Part shown: positions 21,301 to 32,030 of the stretch, one piece after another
How positions within the stretch are numbered: the stretch's first letter is position 1
Layout: every line of letters begins with the position of its first letter
Assembly: GCA_028571685.1 (NCBI GenBank)
Contig: CM053162.1
Span: 47,464,851 to 47,528,850 of the forward strand
Length of the DNA: 64,000 nt
Direction of reading: 5' to 3'
Source of the DNA: Heterohyrax brucei
Taxonomy: Eukaryota > Chordata > Mammalia > Hyracoidea > Procaviidae
Program-made: the position numbers and the translations under genes
The notes under the pieces: generated by a model
Databases searched by the model: none
Told to the model about the DNA's origin: nothing
Seen by the model: only the letters and a program-made list of their open reading frames with translations

Positions 21301-22257
21301 AAATATGGATAGCACAACATCTGCCAATTAAACATTTTTCATGTGTCCCGGTTCAGCGGGACACAACTGTGATGCTGTGGGACCATCCCCAATATCCATC
21401 AGCAATTTGTTTTTAATGATTACAAATGCCTGACCCTACAGTTCATTGTCAAGAAATGTTTCAAGGTATGAAAAAGTAGAGTGCATCATAACTCAGAGCT
21501 TTGAACTTGTAGCATCCAGCTTAATAGACATTTAGCCTTATTGAATTACTTAAAAAAAATAATTTTAAGAAATAGAACATTACAGATACCAGTTCAGTCT
21601 TTCTTGTGCTCTCCTCCTCTTCTCACTGAGGAGGGTGTATCCTTCCAGCCCAGCACAAGATGGGGTGGGGGTGGGAGTGGGGGGTGATGAGGGGTTGGGG
21701 GTTGGAGGGTTGAGGGGTTAGGGGATGGAGTGAGGTATCCTGCCAGCCCAGCACAAGTTGTCTTAAATTAAGTAGCAAGAGAGAAGGAAACTGTAAATTA
21801 GCTTTTTCCATCAACAACATCCATTGAAATTCTTTGTTTTCTTTAAGTGAGCAACATTGGTCATCTCCAGGCTACTACCACCACCATCATCCTGTTACAA
21901 TAAAACAAGTGCACTATGTACCACAGACTGCAAGATAGTTTCTGAATTGTAGGCTACTGGTCCTGGAATGGGCCTAACAATTAAAGTTAAGGAAACAGAG
22001 ATCCCAAGAGGCCTGCCAGATCCCAAGGTCCAAGAAATGGACTGGCAAGTTAATAGCATTTGGAATCTGGAAACAAGCTGCTTTTTCTCCCTAGTGCTCC
22101 ATTCTAAGGCACGAACCTTGGGATGGCAGAGGTGCTCTGTAAATATTCCTTGCATGGTTGCCTCTGTTAATGACAGGGAGTGGTCAAATCCTGCTCCGCT
22201 ATGATGCACGTATGTTTGAGTACTTTGAACTTCATCCTAATCAATGAAAGCCTGTCA
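21301..22257. other. Low-copy stretch with a G-rich tract
   Basis: No gene seen. Contains the G-rich tract described at 21631-21760 and short A-rich runs. Confidence 0.45.
21631..21760 (+). repeat. G-rich tract flanked by a short direct repeat
   Basis: From 21662 to 21725 there are many runs of three to six G separated by one to five bases (for example ggggtgggggtgggagtgg), a typical G-quadruplex-capable motif. The tract is bordered by near-identical segments containing ccagcccagcacaag (21645-21659 and 21743-21757). Confidence 0.85.
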
Positions 22258-22432
22258 CCAGAGGTCTTCAAGTCAGTTCTGACTCATGGACACCCTGAAT
22301 GTGTCAGAGTAGAGCTGTGTTCTATAGTGTTCTCAGGGACTGGTTTTTTTGGAAGTAGATTGCCAGGACTTTCTACCTAGGCACCTCTGGGTAGACTCAA
22401 ACTGCCAATCTTTCAGTTAGTCGTCGAGAGGC
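22258..22432 (-). mobile_element. AfroSINE variant, antisense
   Basis: Reverse of the 'ccctgggtgg' variant: 'tcagttctgactcatgg', 'ttggaagtagattgccagg', 'acctctgggtagactcaaac'. Confidence 0.8.
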
Positions 22433-22499
22433 ACTAGTACTTTCTAACATTCTGAGACTCTGAAAACCTATTTAAAAGAAAACAAGACAAAACAAAAAC

Positions 22500-22690
22500 A
22501 AAAAACCAAACCATTTGCCACTGAGTTATTTATGACTTGTGGAGAGCAGATCTGGTCCATAAGTTTTCTTCACTGCAATCTTTATGGAAGGGGCACCAAG
22601 TCATTTTTCAATGATGCTGCTGGGTGCTTTGCACCATCAACATTTGGGTTAGCAGTGCAAACCATACTTGTGTCACCTGGGGACTAAAAA
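22500..22690 (-). mobile_element. AfroSINE, long subtype, antisense and diverged
   Basis: A-rich start (22477-22505) then 'accaaaccatttgccactg', 'ttcactgcaatctttatgg' and 'gggttagcagtgcaaacc'. Clearly older than most copies. Confidence 0.75.
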
Positions 22691-22852
22691 CCTTTTGGGA
22701 AAGGGTTAATTTTGTATCTTAAAATAATGGAGCGTTTCATAAATTACTGTCCACCTGTAACAAAGAATGCTTGGGATCTTTAAAAGAGTTTAGTTGGACA
22801 GCAGATTTTCATTCCTGTATAAGAGAAAGTGTTAGCTAGGGGAATGACCTAA

Positions 22853-22905
22853 ACAAAAAACAAAATAAAAAACAAAAACAAAACAAACAAACAAAAAAAC
22901 CAAAT
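22853..22905. repeat. (AAAC)n-rich microsatellite
   Basis: An A-rich run with caaaa and caaac units, the kind left by a retrotransposon tail. Confidence 0.85.
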
Positions 22906-22929
22906 GAAAGAATGTTGTTGGAACTTGTA

Positions 22930-23240
22930 ATCAATTTTTTAAAATTTTCAACTGGAGTTTTATCTTTATTATTTATTTGCTTAGTTTTAATATTTTATTG
23001 TATTTTCAGCAAAAGTTTACACAACAATTTAAATGCGTGTTGAGCAGTTTCGACATAAATTATTCTCTGACATTGGTTAGATTCTTCACAATGTGTGACC
23101 TTTCTCACTGTGTCCTTTCTGGTTGTTCTATTTCCATTAATCTGGTTTTCCTGCCCCTTTACATTCTTATTGTTATTTTAGAGTAATTGTAGACCATTTG
23201 GTCTCATATAGATTTTTTTTTTAAAGGAGCACAGTACTCA
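22930..23240 (-). mobile_element. L1 3' UTR fragment, antisense
   Basis: Antisense L1 end: 'ttattgtattttcagcaaaag', 'tttacacaacaattt', 'cattggttagattcttcac', 'catttggtctcatatag'. This 3' UTR type matches 59795-60115. Confidence 0.65.
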
Positions 23241-23244
23241 TGTG

Positions 23245-23923
23245 TGATAATCATTTTTTTTTAACACAGTCCATAAAAATGTCAAGAAGTTAGTTGCCCT
23301 GGAAAGCTACACACTGTTTATTTATTGAACACGTACTACGTGTACAAGAAAATGAAGCACAAGATAAAAACTACAGCCCCACAGGAGCCATGGAGAGTGA
23401 CCACCAGTCCAGGGGGCAAGGTTACTGACCTTTTCTTGGAATTCTCTACTTGATCTGCTAGTCACAGACTAGAATGAACTTACCTGGGACAGGCAGCAAC
23501 GTTTTGTCAGGTGTGGCCTTTGTGTGCTTACTGGTTGGACTGAGGGGCACAGCTGGGAGCTACAGCAGGGAGATTTTAAACCTCCAGAGACACCAACTTA
23601 TCTGCTGAGACTCAAAGCCAGGCTTTAGTAACACCAAACTCTAAACCCAGCCCAGACTACTTCCCAGAGTCTTCAGCGGTTGGCATCAATTTCTCTCCAG
23701 AAATCTACATTGGGCAAAGGACGGAAGGAGGCCTGGGGTGGTCGAGTGCAGGGCAGACAGATACCAAGACCACCTGGAAGCATATTGTATGTTTTGACTC
23801 TTGACCAGATGGTCATAATGAGATCTCACTCTGAGTGGTACTATATCTTTATAACAGAGTCATGAAGTTATTCTTTGTTATCAAGTTGGCTGTGACTTAT
23901 GGTAACTTTATGTAGCACATCTG
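23245..23923. other. Low-copy stretch with a possible splice donor
   Basis: A perfect donor CAG|GTAAGT occurs on the minus strand at 23484/23483, and possible acceptors give a 56- or 76-base exon (to 23539 or 23559). Joined to the candidate terminal exon it would not leave the GPVVIFN frame open, so the two may be unrelated or non-coding. Confidence 0.3.
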
Positions 23924-24465
23924 TACAAGGTCTGACAAGTAAGTCTGTGAAGTTAATTGTTCTAAGTGCTGCATACCTCATTGCTGAATATCACTATGAT
24001 CACCTTCAAAGTACTCCCCTTGGGAAGCGCTGCACCTATGCCCACGTCTAGTCTACTGTTCAAAGCACTTTTGGAACTCTTTTTTTGGGATGGCTGTCAG
24101 AGCTGTCGTCATATTACCCTTGATGTCCTGAATGTCATCCAGATGTTTTCCTCTCTATTTCCTTGATCTTCAGGTAAAGAAAAGAGTCAGTGGCGGCCAG
24201 ATCAGAGGAGTGGGGAGGATGTTCCAACAGTTTTTGTTTACTGACTGAAAACAACTAAGTTGATGAACTTGCCACTGTGCCACTGTGGGCAATGGCCATT
24301 CCAGAAAGAGTTCCAGAATTTCTTCGAAGGGTGGACTAGGCACTGGTGTTGGTGCATAGCTTCCCGAGGGGCATACTTGGAAGGTGACCATATGCTATTC
24401 AGCAATGAGATGCGTAGCACTTTTTCTAGAATAAGTTCATGACCTTGATTTTCAGACCTTGTTTA
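23924..24465. mobile_element. Mariner-derived hairpin element, copy 2
   Basis: About 542 bases. Left end 'tacaaggtctgacaagtaag', right end 'gattttcagaccttgttta'. The arms are inverted as in the other copies ('caccttcaaagtactcccc' against 'ggggcatacttggaagg'). The centre is in the opposite orientation to copies 1 and 3: the transposase-like segment reads on the minus strand (ctgatctggccgccactgac). Confidence 0.85.
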
Positions 24466-24534
24466 TAGGGCAGCTATATTATATAGCGTAACAATAAGTG
24501 CCTACTTCATGGGTTCTGAAAACCCTCTTTGTAA

Positions 24535-24866
24535 CAACAGAATACACAAAGTAGGTTCCACTATTACTCCCACATACAGATGAAGAGGAGCCCTGGTGGC
24601 ACGGTGGTTAAGTGCTCAGCTGCTCGATGAAAGATCAGCAGTTTGAATCCACCACCTCTTTGGAAATCCTATGCGGGCAGTTCTACCGTGTCCTGTAGGG
24701 TCATTATGAGTCGGAATTGACTTGATGGTAATGGGTTTGGTTAAGGTTTTGTAGATAAAGAAATCAAGGCCCAGAAATCTTAAGTAGCTTGTCTGAGATC
24801 AGGCCCCCAGGAAAGGGAGGGAGCTGAGATTCCTTCCAGTCCCCTGACTCTGTAGCCCACTCTTTT
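24535..24866 (-). mobile_element. MIR split by a SINE
   Basis: Left part 24535-24587 ('gtaggttccactattactcc'), right part 24752-24866 ('aaatcaaggcccagaaatc', 'cttgtctgagatcaggc'). Near-identical 'agatgaag' and 'agataaag' flank the inserted SINE. Confidence 0.75.
24588..24751 (+). mobile_element. AfroSINE copy inside a MIR
   Basis: Head 'gagccctggtggcacgg', tail 'gagtcggaattgacttgatg', ends in 'ggtttggttaaggttttg'. Confidence 0.92.
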
Positions 24867-25112
24867 TTTAAAAAAGTTATAATTTTCATACAGTAAAATT
24901 CACTCTTCTCAGTAATGTATGATTTCTGAGTATTAACAAAAGTATACAAAGTTGTGTAGTTATCACTGCCATCAAGATGAAGAACAGTTCTGTCACCCCC
25001 AGATCCTCTTGTGCCCCTTTGTAGTTAGTCCCTCCTTCCACTTCCAGCCCCCAGCAACCTGTGATTGGTTATCTATCCATCTGGCCTTTTGAGATGGACT
25101 TCTTTCACACAG

Positions 25113-25270
25113 GGAACCCTGGTGGTGTAATGGTTAAGAGTTTAGCTGTTAACCGAAAGATCAGCTGTTCAAATCCACCAGATGCTCCTTGGAATCCCAA
25201 CGGGGCAGTTCAACTCTGACCTTAAGGGTCACTGTGAGTTGGAATTGACTCGATGGCAATGGCTTTTTCT
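25113..25270 (+). mobile_element. AfroSINE in old L1
   Basis: Complete copy, head 'gaaccctggtggtgtaatgg', tail 'gagttggaattgactcgatg'. Confidence 0.92.
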
Positions 25271-25476
25271 TTTACTTAGCAAGGTGCCTTTGAAATGTGT
25301 TCTTCAGATGTTGCGTGCATCAATCCTTTGTTCCTTTTATTTTTGATTAATATATATTGTATGGATGTATCACAGTGTATCCATTTACCAGTTGAAGGTC
25401 ACTTGGGTTATATCCAATTAGGGGTAATTATAAATAAAGATGCCTTTGTGTCTGAATAAACATTTGTGTATACATC

Positions 25477-25636
25477 TGGTGGCACAGTGGTTAAGTGCTT
25501 GGCTGCTAACCCAAAGGTTAGCAGTTTGCATCTAACACCTGCTCCTTGGAAACCCTATGGGGCAGTTCTACTGTGTCCTGTAGGGCCCCTCTGAGTCAGT
25601 ATTGACTGGATGGCAATGGTTTTGTGTTTTTTGGTA
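25477..25636 (+). mobile_element. AfroSINE in old L1
   Basis: Head partly lost ('tctggtggcacagtgg'), tail 'gagtcagtattgactggatg'. The words 'tatac' flank it, a possible short target duplication. Confidence 0.9.
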
Positions 25637-25752
25637 TACGAGTTTCTGTGTGAACATAAGTTTTCATTTCTCTTTTGGCTGAGTAAATACCTAGGAGTGA
25701 GATTGCAGAGCCCATGCTTCTAATCAGTTTCCAAGATGCAGCGAATTGGATA

Positions 25753-26263
25753 TGGTCTTAGTCACCTAGTGCTGCTCCAAGAGAAATACTACAAGTGGAT
25801 GGCTTTAAAAAGAAAAAAAACAATATTTCTCAATGAAAAGCAAGCTAAAGTCCCAAATCAGGGCATCAGCTCCAGGGGAAGGCTTTCTCTGTTGGCTCTG
25901 CAGGAAGGCCTTTGTTGTCAATCTTCACCTGGACAGGGAGCTTGTGAGGTACAGGGGCCCCAGGTCCCAAGGACACTCAGTGTTTCTGATGCTGCTTCTT
26001 TCCTGATGGCACGCGGTCCTCAGCATCTCTGCTTGCTTCTCTTTCCTTCGTATCCCACTGGATTGCCTCAAAGTGCAATACATTCTTATGAATAAAGTCT
26101 TGCCTCACCGATACAGCTGTTGCCCTTCCTCCCTCATTAGCATCATATAGGCAGGAATAAGGACTAGGTGACAGTATAAGGAAACATCACACAATATTGG
26201 GAATTATGGCCTAGCAAAATTACTACACACATTTTGGGGAGGAACATAATTCAATCTATGACA
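25753..26263 (-). mobile_element. Solo LTR of an ERV/MaLR-like family, antisense
   Basis: Reads in reverse from 'tggtcttagtcacctagtgc' to 'cataattcaatctatgaca'. On the minus strand it begins TGTCATAGATTG, the start shared with the LTRs at 29724 and 44223. No internal retroviral sequence beside it. The resemblance to MaLR (MLT/MST) LTR ends is from memory. Confidence 0.8.
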
Positions 26264-26282
26264 GATAACTCAAACATGAAAC

Positions 26283-26478
26283 AAAGCCCATTGCCTGTGA
26301 GCTGTTTCTGACTGGTGTTGACCCTGTAGGGCAAAACTGCTCTATAGGGCTTCCAAGGTTGTCAATCTTTATCAAAACAGATTGTCCTATCTTTCTGCCA
26401 AAGAGTGACTATGAGGGTTTGAACTTTGACCTTTAGGTTATTTGCAGAGCTCTTACCTATTGAACTACTAGAACTGTT
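26283..26478 (-). mobile_element. AfroSINE, long subtype, antisense
   Basis: First of three antisense SINEs in a row. 'gcctgtgagctgtttctgac', 'gcttccaaggttgtcaatc', 'ttgaacttttgacc'-like block; diverged. Confidence 0.8.
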
Positions 26479-26503
26479 ACTGGATACTAAAAAATAAAGA
26501 AAA

Positions 26504-26655
26504 GCTGTTGCCATACAGTCAATTGAAACTAGTGACCCTATAGGATAGGGTAGATGTGCCATATGGAGTTTCCAAGGAGCTCCTGGTAGATTTGAACTGC
26601 TGACCTTTTGATTAGCAGCCTTAGCACTTAACCACTACATCACCAAGGTTTCCTA
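26504..26655 (-). mobile_element. AfroSINE copy, antisense
   Basis: Second of the stack: 'gccatacagtcaattgaaac', 'gagtttccaaggagctcc', 'cttaaccactacatcacc'. Confidence 0.9.
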
Positions 26656-26662
26656 TTGGATA

Positions 26663-26818
26663 TTAAAACCCAAAACTCACTGCTGTTGAGTTGGTTCTGA
26701 CTCATAGTGACACTATAGATGGAATAGAGCTGGCCCAAAGAGTTTCCGAGGAGCACCTCGTGGATTTGAACAGTTGACCTTCCAGTCAGCAGCTGTAGCA
26801 CCACGCCATCAGGGTTTC
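26663..26818 (-). mobile_element. AfroSINE copy, antisense
   Basis: Third of the stack: 'tgctgttgagttggttctg', 'gtttccgaggagcacctcg'. Flanked by 'tttcctattgg' on both sides (26649-26659 and 26815-26825); since 'tttc' also belongs to the SINE head, the informative duplication is about 'ctattgg'. Confidence 0.9.
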
Positions 26819-26947
26819 CTATTGGTGCTAGGATGCTGGAAATTAAAGTCTTCCCCTGTAGGGGAGGGTGTGGAAAGAAGGAGAATTTTTTGTTACAGAC
26901 ACTTCCAAATAACTGAAGTAATTCTATGTTATGTTCTCATCTTCACA

Positions 26948-27215
26948 GTGTTGTTGTTGGGTGCTATTGAGTCAGTTTGGGTTCACAGGGATGCTGTGTA
27001 CAACAGAACAAAGCCCTGCCTGTTCCTGAGCCATGCCAACAATTGCTGTTGTGCATAAGACCGCTGTTGCAGCCACGGTGTCAATTCATCTGTGGAGGGT
27101 CTTCCTCCTTTTTGCTGACCTTCCACTCTACGGAGCATGATGCCCTTCTCCAGGGACTGATCCCTCCTGAGAACACATCCAATATAGTCTCACTGTCCTT
27201 ACTTTGGAGGAGCAC
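26948..27215 (-). mobile_element. RTE LINE 3' end fragment, antisense
   Basis: Plus strand begins 'tgttgttgttgggtgctatt' and continues 'gaacaaagccctgcctgttc', 'ctccagggactgatccctcc'. It is the same region as the start of 15173-16202. Confidence 0.85.
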
Positions 27216-27477
27216 AAAACATGCAGAAATGTACATGTCATGGGGCTTGGACGTGGGGGAGGTTGCGTTTTCTTTCTTTGGGGTATGAAAATTAAGATTA
27301 CAAATAGTAACATAAAGAAAAGGTGTTTAACTTTTAGCACTCTCGGACATAAAATCACATTTTAAGCTTTAGACTTTAACTTTCATGATTATAAAATTAG
27401 TGCTCTTCCAGTTGCACAATGATTCTTACTAAAATCACCATTTTTGATGCACTAAAAATGTGACCCAATGTGCCTGT

Positions 27478-28500
27478 CAGTTTGTCATACTGTGGGGCGC
27501 ACATGTTGCTCTGATGCTGGAGACCATGCCACTGGTATTCAAGTACCAGCAGAGTCACCCCTGCCAGACAGGTTTCAGCTGAGCTTCCAGACTAAGACAG
27601 ACTAGGAGGAAGGACCCATCAGTCGACTTCTGAAAAGAGTTAGCCAGTGAAAACCTTATGAATAGCAGTGGAACACTGTCTGATACTGTGCCAGAAGATG
27701 AGCCCCTCAGTTTGGATTGCACTTAGAGGATAACTGAGGAAGAGCTGCCTCCTCAAAATAGAGTCAACCTTAAAGAAGAAGATGGAGTCAACATTTCAGG
27801 ACTTTTATTTGCTGATGTGGCATGACTGAAAACGAGAAGAAATAGCTGCAAACACCCATTAATAACCTGAACATGGAATGTACAAAGTATGGATCCAAGA
27901 AAATTGAAAATCATTGCAACTGAGGTAGCACACATAAACATCAATATCCTAGACACTAGTGAGCTGAAACGGACTGATACTGGCCATTTTGAATCAGAAA
28001 ATCATATGGCCTACTGTGCCAGAAATGACAAAGAGAAATGGTGTTGTATTCATCGTCAAAAAGAACATTTCAAGATCTGAAGTACAATGCTGTCAGGAAT
28101 ATGGCAATATTCATAAGTCTATAAGAAAGATCCCTTAATACAACTATTATTCAAATTTACAGACCAACCACTAAGGCAAAAGATGAAAAACTGAAGATAT
28201 TTACCAGCTTCTGCAGTTCAAAATTGATAGAGCGGGGAGTCAGGATATATTATAAGTACTGGTGACTGGAATGCAAAAGTTGGAAGCAGAAGGATGAGTA
28301 GTGGAAAAACACTGCCTTGGTGACAGAAATGATGCTCTGGAGATCACTTGATAGAATTTTGCAAGACCAATAACTTCTTTATTGCAAATACCTTGTTATA
28401 CCAACATAAATGGTGACTGTACATGTGAAACTCACCAGATGGAGTACACAGGAATCAAATTGAATACATTTGAGGACAGGGCGTTTCAACATCAGCCAAA
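27478..28500 (+). mobile_element. RTE LINE 5' region with endonuclease remnants
   Basis: Sense RTE: a 5' UTR (27478-27840: 'ggtttcagctgagcttccag', 'ccttatgaatagcagtgg') and then the APE-type endonuclease. Readable pieces are TWNVQS-like 'WNVQSMDPRKLKII', 'INILDTSELK', a DWNAKV segment near 28265 and 'CKTNNFFIANTLLYQHK' near 28355. Catalytic 'GDWNAKVG' is nearly intact, but stops and frameshifts break the frame. It ends before the RT domain. Confidence 0.85.
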
Positions 28501-28759
28501 GCAAACTTCCCCACTGTGTGTCCTGATGTGAGTTTGCAAGAAGTTATGACCCTGTCCCACTTTGGATGAAAGCATTCTTCTCATTTTTTCTTGGTGACTC
28601 AGCAGTACCCCTTACAAGATAAATACCAGTGGATCAACAAAATGATACTAGATTTGGTAAAAAAGAATTCACCTGTCATGCAGACTCTCCTGTAGGTACG
28701 GGGAATTGTTTTCCCCAGTTTTATTGGGCTAGAAGTATTGGGAAACTCTCTAATAATGT
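28501..28759. other. Low-copy stretch
   Basis: No family recognised between the RTE fragment and the next SINE. Confidence 0.4.
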
Positions 28760-28950
28760 TAAATGACCCAAATGGTTAGTTTGGCTGCTAACCGAGAGGT
28801 TGGTGGTTTGAGTCCACCCAGAGGCCCCTCAGAAGACAGGCCTGGTGATGTCCTTCTGAAAAGTCAGCCACTCACAACTCTATGGGTCATAGTTCTACTC
28901 TGATGCACATGGGATCACCGTGAGTGACAACTGACTGGAGGACAACTGAT
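28760..28950 (+). mobile_element. AfroSINE variant
   Basis: 'ggctgctaaccgagaggttg', 'ccacccagaggcccctcag', 'ctgatgcacatgggatcacc'; 5' head mostly missing. Confidence 0.85.
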
Positions 28951-29089
28951 CCTGGCCATTATGATGGACAGGTTCCCATTTAGCATAAACATAAGCAAAG
29001 ATAAGAGGAAGCTTCATCTCAGGATCTTTTGAGGTTCTTTAGCATCTTGTCCTGGGTTCTCCTGTAAACAGAGCATAATACAAAGGCAT

Positions 29090-29325
29090 ACGTGTGAGCC
29101 GTAAGGACTCCCCCGGGGGTGCAATCAGGTCCAGCACTCAACTACCATCCAGAAGATGGATGGCGGAAAACCAACCAGAGATGGCTCAAAAGACAGATGT
29201 GGAGACCTGCTTTTGAAATGTCACAGCCTTGAAAACCCTATGAAGCACAGGTCTATTTTGACACACAGGGGTCAGCATGAGTCAGAACGTGTTTAGTAGC
29301 AACCAACAACAACAACATGTGAGTT
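29090..29325 (+). mobile_element. Degraded AfroSINE-like element
   Basis: The 3' half is clear ('gccttgaaaaccctatgaag', 'gacacacaggggtcagcatg', 'gagtcagaacgtg') and ends in 'caacaacaacaac', as the RTE LINE does. The 5' half is too diverged to align by eye. Confidence 0.6.
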
Positions 29326-29644
29326 GTGTGTTTGAGAATGAAACAAGGAAGGAGGGACACTCAAGAAAAGAGTTGGCCTCCACTATGCGCCACTGATGGC
29401 TTAGTCTTAGAGCCCTCCTGAGAAACTTAATGAAATGCCTCACTGGAGCATTCTGAGTAGGTGGCAGAGAAAACAGGAAGGAATTTATTCTTCTGCTCCC
29501 AACTCCTAGTGGTCAAGAACTGCCCTCCTGGTCTGTGGCAGAGTGGGAGGAAAGTGAGGGACAGGATCCCTAGGTGGACATGTCAGTGACACAATGTCAC
29601 TTAAACAACTCCTGGTGTTAATTGGGCATTGAACTGCTGATAAG
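29326..29644. other. Low-copy stretch, no gene seen
   Basis: No repeat recognised. A minus-strand frame of 145 codons (29943-29506) runs through this stretch, a SINE remnant and an LTR, so it is not a gene. Confidence 0.5.
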
Positions 29645-30226
29645 TTGTTGTTGAGAGCTGTTGACCCGTTCTGACTCGTTATAACCACAAGTGTTACAGA
29701 GTAGAATTGCCCCACTTGGTTTTTGTCATGGATTAAATTGTGTCCCCTTAAAATATGTGTCAACTTGATTAGCCCATGATTCCCAGTTTTGTGTGATTGT
29801 CCTCCGTTTTGTGATTGTAATTTTATGTTAAAGAGGATGCAAGTGGGATTCTGACACCCCCACCAGTTCACATCCCTGACCCAATGTCGAGGGCATTTCG
29901 CTAGGGTGTGTTCTGCACCTCCTTTAAAAGGAAAGGGAATCAAGGCGAGATCAGGGACCTCATACCACGAAGAAAGCAGTGCCAGGAGCAGAGTGCATCC
30001 TTTGGACCTGGGATCTCTGCTTGGAAAAGCACCTAATCTGGAGGAAGATTGATGACAAGGCTAATGGAGAAAGAAAGGCTTTGCCTGGTGCTGATGCCTG
30101 AATTTGAACTTTTAGACTACTTTAGTGTGAAGAAATCAATTTCTCTTTGTTAAGGTCATCTACCTGGGTATTTCTAAGAGCACTAAATGACTAAGACAGT
30201 TTTCTAGGTTCTAATCTTTCTTCATC
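29645..30226 (-). mobile_element. AfroSINE, long subtype, split by a solo LTR
   Basis: Left piece 29645-29723 ('gttgagagctgttgacccg', 'gtagaattgccccacttgg'), right piece 30199-30226 ('ttctaggttctaatctttc'). The two join across the LTR, sharing gtttt. Confidence 0.85.
29724..30198 (+). mobile_element. Solo LTR with perfect 5-base target duplication
   Basis: 475 bases, TGTCATGGATTAAATTG at the start and 'aatgactaagaca' at the end, flanked on each side by gtttt (29719-29723, 30199-30203). A solo LTR is left when the two LTRs of a provirus recombine. Copies of the same family are at 25753, 33964, 35648 and 44223. Confidence 0.9.
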
Positions 30227-30880
30227 TCTTCTTTTTCTTAAATGGTATTTTGAATGAAGGTTTGCAGAGCAAATTAGTTGCTCATTAAACAATTAATACA
30301 CATTGTTTTGTGACACTGGTTGCTAGCCCTATGACACGTCAATACTCTCTCATTCTTGATGTTAGGTTCCCGTTACCAGCCTTCCCGTCTCCTCCTGCCT
30401 TCTTGTCCTTGCCCTTGGGACTGGTGTGCCCATTTAGTCTTGTTTTGTTTATGGATCTGTCTAATTCTTGGATGAAGGGTGAACCTCAGGGGTAACTTCA
30501 GGACTGAGTTTAAAAGGGACTCTGGGAGGCCATGCTCTCGGGCTTTTTCCAGTCTCTGTCAGACCAGTAATTCTGTTGATTGTTTTAAGAGTTAGAATTG
30601 TGTTCTCCATTTTTCTCCAGCTTTGTCCAAGATCCTCATTGTGATCTGTGTCAGGACAGTTGGTGATGGTAGCTGGGCACCATCTGGTTGTGCTGGTTTC
30701 AGTCTGGTGGAGGCTGTGGTAGTTGCCATTAGTCTTTGGACTAATCTTTCCTTTTTGTCTTTGGTTTTCTTCATTCTCCTTGTTCCCAACAGGGTGAAAC
30801 CAGTGAAGTGTCTTAGATAGCCACTCATAAGCTTTTGAGATCCCAGAAGCCACTCAACACAGTAGAATGCAGAGCATTGT
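30227..30880 (-). mobile_element. L1 3' UTR, antisense (older type)
   Basis: 'gaaggtttgcagagcaaatt', 'tctaattcttggatgaaggg', core 1 at about 30660-30695 ('gtagctgggcaccatctgg') and core 2 at about 30828-30843 ('taagcttttgagatccc'). Confidence 0.8.
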
Positions 30881-31364
30881 CCCTCTACACTATGTTGTGT
30901 CCACTGAGCTACATGTTCCCTCAGATGGTGGTAGCCAGTGCTGAGCCCAGTAATTTAGTCTTTCAGGAAATTTATGTCTTATTGTTATATTTTAATTCAG
31001 TATCCACACAGCTATCTATACTTCTATACACTTCCTATATATTTTACTTCTTTAGACTCCCCACCCATCTTTCACATATACATTGGTTCATACCATACAC
31101 TCATAGAGATGACATTCTTCTTCAGTAATTCTATTTTACCAGTACAGACTCATCTCCATATAGAGGCACTGGCTGCTGACTATGTTCACTTTATTGTATG
31201 ATATTCTGCATTAAGCACTATATATTATGTCCTTGAGTTTTAAACATAGGAATTTCAGAGCTTCAAAACAATTGCATTTCTGGGTTATTTTTTCTCAAAC
31301 ATAGGCAATGAAAACATGAAAAGTAAAAGCATCTTTTTAGAAATGACAAATTTGATTTTTTTTT
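30881..31364. other. Low-copy AT-rich stretch
   Basis: May be a continuation of the neighbouring L1, but I cannot show it. No gene seen. Confidence 0.35.
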
Positions 31365-32030
31365 CAGCTTCTAAAACTGATGTAGGTACTTTTTAGCAAG
31401 TTGCCATCTGAAGTATACCAAATGGCCCCAACCCATTTGGAAGAGATGATGACTGAGAACAACAAAGACATGATGAAAAAAGAGCCCAGGAGGCAGAAGG
31501 AGCCGTATGAGTGGGAGGCTGTCAACATGAGACCCGAAGAACCATATGGTGCCTGGCCATCACCAGAGGCAGCTGTGAAGGGAACCACAGTGCAGAGTCC
31601 CCGAGGCAGCACAAGGAAAAGAGGGGTGCAGATCAGGAACTCTACCAAAAGGCCAGAAGCGGTCATCCGACAGGCTGGAGGGTCCCCTGGGAACGTGGGC
31701 TTTAGACCTGCAGCTGGTCCTAACTGGAAACCAGTACTACATCAGCTCTTCAGACAAGAATGGACTTGACTCAGGGACCCAGTGTGACCATGTGGTGTGT
31801 GTACTCTGTGGTTTTATACATCTATAGGAGGCTGTCCTATTGGTTACTTTCGAGATGGGAGAGAAGAGGATGGACAGCAGGGGTTAGGTGCTTGTTACAA
31901 GGATACTAGAAATTTACAGTGAAAAGGAGGAATGTGCTGTCTCCGGGTGGGGAGAGCAGATGGAGCTGCAGACAGGTGGGCATACAAAATCAGTTTAGAT
32001 TGTATGCTTTCACTTAATCATAAACAAATG
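31365..32030 (+). mobile_element. L1 3' UTR, sense, variant type
   Basis: The sense form of core 1 is visible ('gaagaaccatatggtgcctg', 31537-31556). The distal part (31775-32030) matches the unassigned repeat at 17075-17340, and a CAAA-rich end (32020-32047) looks like a tail. Confidence 0.55.

Larger units (their letters stand above)
24867..25735 (-). mobile_element. Old L1 3' portion, antisense, with two SINEs inside
   Basis: Antisense old L1: 'tcatacagtaaaattcactc', 'cactgccatcaagatgaag', 'atggatgtatcacagtgtat', 'gaataaacatttgtgtatac', 'ctaggagtgagattgcag'. Three pieces (24867-25112, 25271-25476, 25637-25735) are collinear once the two SINEs are removed. Confidence 0.75.

Noticed and set aside
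23680..23784. Possible exon with 'tctctccag' acceptor and 'gtatgt' donor
   Set aside because: The donor context is poor, the peptide has no family likeness, and no partner exon on the plus strand was found.
29506..29943. Minus-strand frame of 145 codons
   Set aside because: It spans part of a SINE and the start of a solo LTR, so it cannot be one ancestral coding unit.
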